Below, in pieces: positions 26,701 to 38,700 of a stretch of 64,000 bases of DNA. A program made the translations under genes and the position numbers. The stretch lies in the NCBI GenBank assembly GCA_963971305.1, contig OZ020303.1:60698867-60762866 (forward strand), written 5' to 3'. The notes under the pieces were generated by a model. The model was not told where the DNA came from. It did not search any database and worked only from the letters and a program-made list of their open reading frames with translations. The number at the start of each line of letters is the position of its first letter. The first letter of the stretch is position 1. Source of the DNA: Arcuatula senhousia. Its lineage: Eukaryota > Mollusca > Bivalvia > Mytilida > Mytilidae.

Positions 26701-29700
26701 TGAGAACAACAAGAGGCTCCCAGGAGCCTGAATCGCTCACCTGGTCTTGATGTTGACCCTATACTTTTGTAGAGCTAAATGAGCTGAACATTTAAGCAAG
26801 CAACAGCTTTTCTCTACCTGCAATAGTTTTCATTCTATAGGCCAAAAACACCATTTTTCACCTATAACCCCTATAAGGAGTCATCTGACAACTTCGACCC
26901 TATGAAGACTTTTGTAGAGCTAAATGAGCTGAACATTTAAGCAAGCAACAGCTAATCTCTATCTGCAATAGTTTTCATTCTGTAGGCCAAAAACATGAAA
27001 AATGGCTATTTTTCAGGGGCCGTAACCCCTATAAGGGGTCATCTGACAACTTCAACCCTATGGAGAATTTTGTAAAGCTAAATGAGCTGAACATTTAAGC
27101 AAGCAACAGCTAATCTCTATCTGCAATAGTTTTCATTCTGTAGGACAAAAACATGAAAACGCTATTTTTCACGGGCCGTAACCCCTATAAGGAGTCATCT
27201 GACAACTTCGACTCTATGGAGAATTTTGTAGAGCTAAATGAGCTGAACATTTAAGCAAGCAACAGCTAATCTCTATCTGCAATAGTTTTCATTCTGTAGG
27301 ACAAAAACATGAAAAATCGCTATTTTTCAGGGGCCGTAACCCCTATAAGGGGTCATCTGACAACTTCGACCCTATGGAGAATTTTGTAGAGCTCAATGAG
27401 CTGAACATTTAAGCAAGCAACAGCTAATCTCTATGTGCAATAGTTTTCATTCTGTAGGCCAAAAACATGAAAAAATGCCATTTTTCAGGGGCCTTAACCC
27501 CTATAAGGGGTTATCTGACAACTTCGATCCTATGGAGACTTTCGTAGAGCTAAATGAGCTAAACATTTAAGCAAGCAACAGCTAATCTCTATCTGCAATA
27601 GTTTTCATTCTGTAGGCCAAAAACATGAAAAATGGCTATTTTTCACCTTTAAGGGGCTGTAACCCCTATAAGGGCTCATCTGACAACTTCGACCCTATGG
27701 AGACTTTTGTAGAGTTAAATGAGCTGAACATTTAAGCAAGCAACAGCTAATCTCTATCTGCAATAGTTTTCATTCTGTAGGCCAAAAACATGAAAAATTG
27801 CTATTTTTCAGGGGCCGTAAGGCCACACAGAATTAATTTCTTGTTCTTTGGATTTAGACTTTTAAAAAAAGGAGCGAGCGAGCGAAATTATTTTTATTAA
27901 TTTTTTTTCTGAAAATCTGATTTTTAGGAGCGACTGATTTTTTTTTAGGCGAGCGACTTGTTTTTAAATTTTTAAAAAGTTTTTTTTCTGTTTTTTAATG
28001 TAAAAGTGAGGCGAGCGAGCGATTATTTTTATTTTTGAAGAAAATAAGTGAAATATTAAAAAACTTCTATTTAAAGTATAACAAATGCTTGTTCTCAGTG
28101 GTTTATGGCTTTTGCAATTGATTAATATATTATTTAAGCAGGAAATAGTTGTCTTTAGTTGTTTTTTTTTTCTTTGAAGAGTTGCTGTCTTGGCTTACTA
28201 TCAAAAGCCACAAGCAGACCAAGAGAAAGTCAATTACACCAAACAAGTATGACTATGTCCCAAAATCTTGCTGGCAAGGCATAATTTTAAGATAAAATAT
28301 TAAAAAGAAAAACAACTTCCTATCTTTATTCACAAAAAAAAAACCATAAAACAACAATAACAATTTGTAAATATTTATTAAAAAATATTACAAAACAATC
28401 CTTGGTCAATGGTGAATTGGATGTTCATAGATGGTGTCATTAATATCCCATTATTGTCCTTACACATAAGTAAGGGATTTTCCTTAATGTTTTCAATTTG
28501 AACCATGTTGTTTTTACATGTATACTATAACTGAGTCTGAGGTCATCCGAGGAAAAATACCACAGGAACTTGAATCTATCAATAAAAGGGGTCGACTATA
28601 CATCGTATATGGCATTCTTTAAATGTTATGAATGTTTTTAAATAAATCAATGTAAGAGTCTTCCATTTGACATGCAATTGCCGTATTTTGTAACAATACT
28701 TTTACTTGGTGGCCACAGATTTCATTTGTTTTCATGAGAGTGTTTTGTTTGAGGGGAATGAAACGTAGTTTCAACCGTTTAAGTTTAACGTCTTTTATCC
28801 TGAGGGTATCTCCAATATTCATTGGAGCACTAAACTTAACTAACAAGCGATTAGACAATTTATAAGAGCACATGGTTGAAAATCGGCAATTTTTTGGTTG
28901 TTTACTTTTGCAAAAGACAAATATTTTTCAAACGCGGAGATAAAAAAAAAAATTGAACACAACTTCCGGCTCCGGACGCGGGCGGGTTTCCGGTAAATGC
29001 GGGCGGAAGAAATTTATATTTTTCTTAAGGAAACAATTTCACATGCGGGCGGTCCGACGAACAAGTAATTAATTCGGCGTGGCCTAACCCCTATAAGGAG
29101 TCATCTGACAACTTCGACTCTATGGAAAATTTTGTAGAGCTAAATGAGCTGAACATTTAAGCAAGCAACAGCTAATCTCTATCTGCAATAGTTTTCATTC
29201 TGTAGGACAAAAACATGAAAAATCGCTATTTTTCAGGGGCCGTAACCCCTATAAGGGGTCATCTGACAACTTCGACCCTATGGAGAATTTTGTAGAGCTC
29301 AATGAGCTGAACATTTAAGCAAGCAACAGCTAATCTCTATGTGCAATAGTTTTCATTCTGTAGGCCAAAAACATGAAAAAATGCCATTTTTCAGGGGCCG
29401 TAACCCCTATAAGGGGTTATCTGACAACTTCGATCCTATGGAGACTTTCGTAGAGCTAAATTAGCTAAACATTTAAGCAAGCAACAGCTAATCTCTATCT
29501 GCAATAGTTTTCATTCTGTAGGCCAAAAACATGAAAAATGGCTATTTTTCACCTTTAAGGGGCTGTAACCCCTATAAGGGCTCATCTGACAACTTCGACC
29601 CTATGGAGACTTTTGTAGAGTTAAATGAGCTGAACATTTAAGCAAGCAACAGCTAATCTCTATCTGCAATAGTTTTCATTCTGTAGGCCAAAAACATGAA

Positions 29701-32700
29701 AAAATGCTATTTTTCACCTTTAAGGGGCCGTAACCCCTATAAGGGGTCATCTGACAACTTTGACCAAATGGAGACTTTTGTAGAGCTTTTGATGCTGAAT
29801 CAGTAGCGTGGCCTCAGATTTCCTCTATCTCTTATACTTTTTGATTTATAAGCCAAAAAAGTAGTCTGACCCCCCTAGTCTATTTTTAGTAACGGCAGCC
29901 ATGTTTTTTTAACGGATTAAAAATCAAAACACAAGTTTGGTGCAGGACACCCTAAGGATCATTCATACCAAGTTTCATTAAATTCTGTTTGGTAGTTTCA
30001 GAGGAGAAGATTTTTGAAAAATTGTTAACAGACGACGACGACGACAGACGACGACGACGACGGACGCCAAGTGATGGTAATAGCTCACATGGACCTTCGG
30101 TCCAGGTGAGCTAATAAAAAGCTACGCCGAGCGCAGCATGATACGACTGCAACAAGTTGAACCCTGTACATTGGAGGCCTAATATGGATAGTCTATTGCT
30201 TTGGTCACATGCAGCCCATGGTGGACTTACAAAGCTTTTTTACACATGCAACCTATGGGGGACTTTAAAATGCATATTTGACACATATATATTTACAAAA
30301 ACATTTTATAGAAAAAAAATTATTTCTATATTCATTGACATTTTTAACACGATTAAGCCCCTTTTGGTCCTTTTTTAAAAAAAGGTTAGGACCACAAACC
30401 CCAAATGCAATAAAAAGCTTCCTTCAGTGTATATAATCATCATATTTAAACTTCATAACAATTGGCTGGCCCACTACAGTTAAATTTCTTGTGTAAAACC
30501 ATTTGCCTTGACCAACTTTTAAAAATGGTGTTTTTTGCCCCTTCAACCCCTTACATCTCAAAAACAGTAAGAGATATTTCAAATCTGATTGAAATATGCA
30601 GGCAGGGATTTTCACAAGAATTCCAATGAAAAAAAGATTTTGAAGTTGATTTTTTGGGTGTGGCCCGTCTTTGCCCCCTGTAGCAATGTAACGGTTCAAT
30701 ATACATCAAAACCATTGACACATTTTGTTGACAGAATTTAATAAGGAGTTCAATAAAAAAAGAATTTTAAAAATCAAATGAATAATAAACATTCTACAAC
30801 AGTTTTGTCAATACACCCATTTTAGCCATTTTTTGCCATTTTTCCAAAACGGTAAGGGCCACCAACCCCAAATACGATAGGAACCTTCCTCTAGTGGTTA
30901 TAAAAATTTCATAACAATCGGTCAATATTTACTCAAGTTATCGCACGGAAACCAAATGTCCCCAGACAACGACCACGACAAAGACAACAACAACGACGAC
31001 ATCGCCATACCATTATACGATCGCAAAAATTTTGTGGTCGTATAAAAATCAAACCTGAACTCCCATTCCTCCAAAATACCAATGAAAACTATCAAAGTGG
31101 CTTAACTAGGAACAAGGTCAAACCTTTTCCCCAATTGTATTTTAGTATCAATACCAATGTTGTCATGGTTACCTTTTTAGAACCCTCATCCTCACTTTCA
31201 CTTTCAGCCACAAAAGTCTGGGTAGGTTCATCTTTCTGTCTGTTAATAAAAATGTGTTAAGATAAAGATCTACAATTTTTGGATATGTTTTCACAATTTC
31301 AAAACAATTTCTTAAGATCAATTTCAATAATCAATTGCTGGACCAAAAGGAATTTGAGAAAAAAATCATCAATTTTCATATATATACATGTAGTTTATTA
31401 TAACACACGTAATATCAATTGTCTATCAACTCACGTGATCGCCATGATGAAATAAAGCAAAGGAAAATGCATTTTCTTGCTTCTAAAGATGTGCATCTAT
31501 AAAACACTACCAAGGACGTTCTTGTTCTGCCCCAAGTAAACTACATATTTTGGGTACCAGAGTTTCCCTTGGTTAAAATTCTGAACCCTATATAAGGTAT
31601 AAATTCTTACATAGAGGACAAATCAGGGAAAGCCTGTGTTGGTTCTGCTAATATCCTTTCTTCATTATCCGTCTCATCTACAAAATAGAAACGATAGGTA
31701 TATAACACATGCATTGGTACATGTTAACACATATTAATCTAAGATTGATTCTATTCAATTTCACAATGTAGGACCTTCTTATGAACAAAATTTTCTTAAA
31801 AACCATAAATTGTACATTGTATTATACTATTTTACAAAAAATATCCGTCAAAGTCAAAAATGACAATTTTGTTGATGAAGAAATAGGTAAGTGACAGACT
31901 TGAAATTGAATTCAAGGTTATGTTACCCCATGCTGATATTGTATTTCTTATTCCATCAAATATCAAAGGGCTGTGATAAGTTATAGCTGAGTAACTGTTT
32001 AACAGGAAACATTCAAATAATCTACCACAATTGTTGTGTAAAGTTTGAATTACTTATTGTTAGTACATGTTTATCATTTGATATGTATATTTATAACTTA
32101 AAGATTTCAACTTCAATCACAAAACTAAAATGCTGCTCCATTAAATATAGAAAAAGCTACGCCGAGCGCAGCATGATACCACCCCAACAAGTTGAACCCT
32201 GTGCATTGGAGGCCTAATATGGATAGTCTATTGCTTTGGTCACATGCAGTCCATGATGGACTTACAAAGCTTTTTTTATACATGCATCCTATGGTGGACT
32301 TTGAAATGCATATTTGACACATATATATTTACAATAACATTTAATAGAAAAAAATATATTCATTGACATTTTTGACACGATTAAGCCCCTTTTGTCCCTT
32401 TTTTTAAAAAAGGTTAGGACCATAAACCCAAAATGCAATAAAAAGCTTCCTTCGGTGTATATAATCATAATATTTAAACTTCATAACAATTGGCTGGCCC
32501 ACTACAGCTAAATACTTGTGTAAAACTATTTGCCTTGACCAACTTTTAAAAATGGCGTTTTTTGCCCTGTCGACCCCTTATATCTGAAAAAACAGTAAAA
32601 GATATTGCAAATCTGATTGAAAAATGCAGGCAGGGATTTTCACAAGGATTTCAATTTAAAAAAAAGATTTTGAAAATTGGACCACAAATAAAAAAGTTGA

Positions 32701-35700
32701 TTTTTTGGGTGTGGCCTGTCTTTGGCCCCCTGTAGCAATGTAACAGTTCAATATACATCAAAACCATTGACACATTTTGTTGACAGAATTTAATGAGGAA
32801 TTCAATAAAAAAAGAATTTTCAAAATCAAATGAATAATAAACATTCTACAACAGTTTTGTCAATACACCCGTTTTAGCCCCTTTTGGCCCTTTTTTTCCA
32901 AAACGGTAAGGGCCACCAAACCCAAATACAATAGGAACCTTCCTCTAGTGGTTACAAACATCATATCAAAATTTCATAACAATTGGTCAATATTTACTCA
33001 AGTTATCGCACGGAAACCAAATGTCCCCAGACGACGACATCGCCATAACATTATATGATCGCAAAAATTTTGCGGTCGTATAAAAAGGAATCCGTGAGCT
33101 ACTTCTCACTCAGTATACCCCAGCTAACACCAAAATTAACTATGTCAGTAAACAGGAAGTAGATATCTGACAGACCTTATTTCGATAATTGCAATAAAAG
33201 ACCTCATACTGAACTCATTTACTAAATATTAAGTTCCTGTGATGAAAAGTGACGGTGAAAACGGTTACAAAAATTTTCAACAATTGACCAGAAATCTTGA
33301 TAATTGACTAAGGCTGTAAATAAAAAGTAGATAAGTGACAGATCTAATTTCAATACTTGCAATAAAGAACCTCATACTGAAGCCATATACCAAATTTCAA
33401 GCCACTATGATTTGTAGTTGCTCAGAAAACTCTTATGAAAGTTATGTTGCAGATGGAGGGACAGAGGTAAACCAGTATACAATCCTCTTCTTAGAAGATC
33501 AGATCTAATTTCAGTACTCACGATAAAGAACCTCACACTGAAGCAACATACCAAATTTCAAGCCACTGTGATTTGTAGTTGCTCTGAAAACTCTTATGAA
33601 AGTTATGTTGTAGACAGACGAACAGAGGTAAACCAATGTACCCACTCTTCTTTAAAAGGGAGGGGGGTATAATTATTTAGGATTCTCGACAGATAGACAA
33701 AGAGACATAAAACGAAATATTGTAGGATATCATAATCAATGCCCTATACCTCCATCATCCCCATCTCCAGAATAAGCTTGTGTCTGTGCATACATCATTG
33801 CAGGGTCTACTGTTTCTGGTGCTTCCTCTGAAAAACAAACAATTCTATCTTTATAATAATCTAAATTTTCAATAACATTGAGTAAACAAGTTTATAAGTG
33901 CCCCACTAAAACGTGGTCCCTATCATATCTCTTTCATAAAATATTGTCAGATAATACATTGATAAACAGATATTTAATTTTCTTTTTTAATACTGGATTT
34001 AGAGTCATCTATATTTTATTACACGTCGCATTATTGTCTATGGGGAATAAATTTGAATCTGGATGTTAAATGGGTTTACAGATCTGGTTTATTTATAAAA
34101 TCTCATGAATATTTTATTGTCTATTTTATATGATTCAGGACCTGTTGATTGAGTGTGCATTTTTTTATGTATTAAGGACCTAACTAAACATTACTGTAAA
34201 TGCTTGTTTTTAAAAGTTTGTGAAACAGTAGTTATGGACAGGGCTATTCCATTAATTAAATGGGGGGACCGAAGACACTTTATATATTTTTTGATGGGGG
34301 ATGTACTTCTATTATTTGCAATTATAAATTTTATATAAATTTTTGTGGGTCGTGAGGTCTGGAAAAAAAAGCTACACCGAGCGCAGCATGATACGACTGC
34401 AACATGTTGAGCCCTGTACGTTGAAGGCCCAATATGGATAGTCTATTGCTTTGGTCCCATGCAGCCCATGGTGGACTAATAAAGATTTTTGACACATGCA
34501 CCCTGTGGTGGACTTAAAAATGCATATTTGACACATATATATTCACATCAACATCTTATTGAAAAGGTCTTATATAAATTGACATATTTGGTCCTTTTGG
34601 ACCCCTATTTTTTTAAAAAACAGTAGGAATTATTGCAAATCTGATTGAAAAATACGGGCAGGGATTTTCACAAGGATTCAAATGAATTTTTTTTTTTTGA
34701 AAATCAGACCAAAAATAAAAAGTTGATTTTATGGGCGTGGCATGTCTATGGCCCCCTGTAGCAATGTAAAGCTGCAATATATTTTAAAACCATTGACACA
34801 TTAAGTTGACAGAATTCAATGAGCAATTCAACGAAAAAAGAATTTTCAAAACTGAATGAATAATAAAATTTCTACAAGTTTTGTTATTGCACCCATTTTA
34901 GCCCCTTTCGGTCCTTTTTTTCTATAACGGTAGGGGCCACAAACCCAAAATACAGTACCAACCTTCCTTCAGTGGATAAAACCTTCAAATTAAAACTTCA
35001 CAACAATTGTCTGGTCCACTACAGCTTAATTTATTTACATGGACAAACTTTAAATAAAAATGGCGATTTTACCCCTTTGACCCCTAATTTCTCAAAAATG
35101 GTTAGAGATATTGCAAATCTGATTGAAAAATGCAGGCAGGGATTTTCACAAGGATTCCAATGAAAAAAAGATTTTCAAAATCGGACCACAAATAAAAAAG
35201 TTGAATTTTTGGGTGTGGCCCCTTTTTGACCCCCTGTAGCAATGTTACGGTGGAATATATATCAAAACCAATGACACATTTAGTTGACAGAATTTAATGA
35301 GGAATTAAATTAAAAAAGAATGATCAAAATCAGATAAAAAATAAACATTCTACAGAAGTTTTGTCACAACAACCATTTTAGCCCCTTTTGGCCCTTTTTC
35401 TAAAACCATAGGGACCAGAAACCCCAAATGCAATACCAACCTTCCTTTAGTGAATAGAAACATCATATCAAAATTTCATAACAATCGGTCAATATTTCCT
35501 CAAGTTATCGCACGGAAACCAAATGTCCCCAGACGACGCAGACGCAGACGACATCGCCATAACATTATACGACCACAAATTTTTTGCGGTCGTATAAAAA
35601 GTGTCTTTGTACCCCCCCCCCCCCCCCTAACTGATCAACTATGGAATAGCCAACATGTTTTATAACAGGCTATTAAGATAGGATTTTTTTAAGAACAAAC

Positions 35701-38700
35701 CTCCCATAACAAGGGTTTGTGGGTTTTTAACTGCATCTTCGTCTTCTGTTTCGGAACCTGATTCTTCAATAACAGGACCAGTTGTTACTACAAAGAGATA
35801 GAAAACCATTAACACTAATGAAAGGTTACTGAATACCCTATTATTCTTCAATAACAGGACCAGTTGTTACTGCAAAGAGATAGAAAACCATTAACACTAA
35901 TGAAAGGTTACTGAATACCCTATTATTCTTCAATAACAGGACCAGTTGTTACTGCAAAGAGATAGAAAACCATTAACACTAATGAAAGGTTACTGAATAC
36001 CCTATTATTCTTCAATAACAGGACCAGTTGTTATTGCAAAGAGATAGAAAACCATTAACACTAATGAAAGGTTACTGAATACCCTATTATTCTTCAATAA
36101 CAGGACCAGTTGTTACTGTGAAGAGATAGAAAACCATTAACACTAATGAAAGGTTACTGAATACCCAATTATTCTTAAGATTTGTTTGTAAAGATCATAA
36201 ATAATTCTTGTTTTTTTCAGGAATTAGAGTTGTTTCTTATTCTATTGCACTGAAAAGCTATTCAATTTGTATATCCAACCTTCAATAGTAAATAGAAGGT
36301 CAAATAGTTAGCCCTATAGGTTTATTAAGTTTTCGGTATAACATACACATTAGATTACAAACAAACCAAAAAATCCTAGAATACACAAAACAGCTCTCAC
36401 TACAACTTCATGATACAATTATTGCAAAAGGCATTTAGTGAGTCAGGGCATCATGTTTTGTGGACATATTCTTGTTTATTCTGTGATTACAAAACTCCCT
36501 CTAGAAACCATCACAGACATCAATCCACTATGCCTCTTTGTGTGTTTTGATATACAAGTTGATTCTATAAAACTGAAGTGTGAAATACTACTGCTACATA
36601 ATTACTTTTTTGCCTTCTTGGTGCTGGAGTTTCTGTTACCAAGACTGTGGTTTCTGAAAAAAAATCTTTTTTGCTAAACAAAAATGTATTTTTTTTTAAC
36701 TCATAATTCATTTTTACATAAAATCAACATGTTATAGCTCAGATCAACAATTACAGATTATTTGAGTTATCAACAGTTTTAAAACACAGTCAATCAAAGC
36801 AATTGAAATAACTAAAAAAAATTGTTATCTTAAATATTTTATACAATCATAAACTGATCAGAGTTTTCAATCATGTAGAAAGTAATCAATGTCAAAAAAA
36901 TTAAATATTTTTTTCTATTTTTTTTCCTATATCAATGATGTGCTTTTTATAAATTACCTTTCTCCACAATAGAGTCATCAGCTAAGAGGGATTTTCCTAC
37001 TGCATTTCTTTGATTGTGATTAGGATAAGCCTAAAATATACAAAATTAGTTTGTTAAAACATAACTTGAGTCAAATATCTATAGCATTTGATTTTCAAAA
37101 ATATGATGCACTTTTAACTGACATCTTGTTGATTTAAAAATAATTGCTTCTCTTTAATCACTGGCAATTTTTTACTCTTTATCGCTGAATCTGACACCCC
37201 AATCCGCCTTCACCTAGATCTCACCTGTGTTGGTTGTAACGAATTCACACTGTTGTCACTGTCGTATTCCTCTTTTTCCAAGTCAAGTGATATGTCTTTA
37301 TCATTAGCTGTCTGAAACTCTGCTTAAGATCCCCCTCTCTACCTAACCCCCAAATAACAGATCTCACCTGTGTTGGTTGTAACAAATCCACACTGTTATC
37401 ACTGTCGTATTCCTCTTCTTCTAGGTCCAGTGTTACATCTTTATCATTAGCTGTCTGAAACTCAGATTCAGAACCTGTTTCTGAGCCACCATCATCCTGA
37501 AAATAAAACCTTAAATTGAAACATGGTAAGCAGATATCACTGGTCACATTGAAGGCTGTTGGTTGTTTTCTATTGTAGTTTTTTTTTAATTTCCACCAGT
37601 TTATGATGGTGGAGTTGTGTAAACTGATTCTACACTTTTTATCTTCAAACATTTAACACAACATTTATTTCTGATCACTTTCTGTAGACGAAGATAAAAG
37701 TAATATCTCATGTAATGTAATTTTGTCTTATTCTAACCTTCTTTCTTAAACCCAGTACCCATCAAGTAGTTTTCATCATAATAAAATTTGATGTCAGAAA
37801 AAAAAACATTTTGAATTCCTGGTGCCCTCCTTAAATGGCTAAAATTTGATATCTTAAGAGAAAAGTAGCAAATTTCTTAAAATCCCCCAAATATTAGTTT
37901 TACCTGATTTGCCATTGTAAATTTTGCAACAACATCCCCAAACGTTAAGGTATCGCCATGTTTTAACTCATATCGAACATCTGGACTAAGATATAGCTGA
38001 AAAAAAAATTATCTATAAAATTAAAATATAAGATAAATGTACCTCATATAAAAAACAAGCTTTTCAATGAAAGTGGCAAAACAATTTCTTCAATGCCACT
38101 TGTCTTAAATTCAAAATCATTTGTGCTCCAAAAATAAATAACTTATTGGAACATAGGACATGGAGGGACTTTGTGAAAATCATTTATGCTGCATATTTTA
38201 AAAGTGGGTAAAGCAAGTAAAGCCCACTGTTAGAATTTTTAAATTATTTAGACTTGAAAAGATTATAAATAGGGCCTTTTTAGGGGACTACCAATATCCC
38301 ATAGCCCAGTAAATTTTTCATAGAATATCCCAAAATCAAAAAAGTGTTTTTACAATATCCCATTTCCCTGTAAATAAAATGGATATAAATGTCCCATATT
38401 CCAAAAAAATTTCCTCAGATATCCCATATTCATAATAAAGATATGTGCTTATTCCCTATATGATAACACAATATACCCTAAACAAGCCTCGTATAAAATG
38501 AACCAATATTAAAATTTCAACCTGAAAAACATGTCATCATTGGTAATTTTAAGCATATGTATACCTTGTTTCTTTTGGTTTTGTTTCTGCTGTTTTTGTC
38601 ATAGATGAGAAATGAATCTCCTTTTATTTCAATACAAGCATGTTCTCTGGACAAAGCCTGCAAAATAAAATTATAATCTAGCACTAGAAAGATTATTTGA

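Noticed and set aside
28619..28873. 84-codon minus frame
   Set aside because: It sits inside the Harbinger-like element with no similarity I recognise; not called as a gene, but listed as worth a search.
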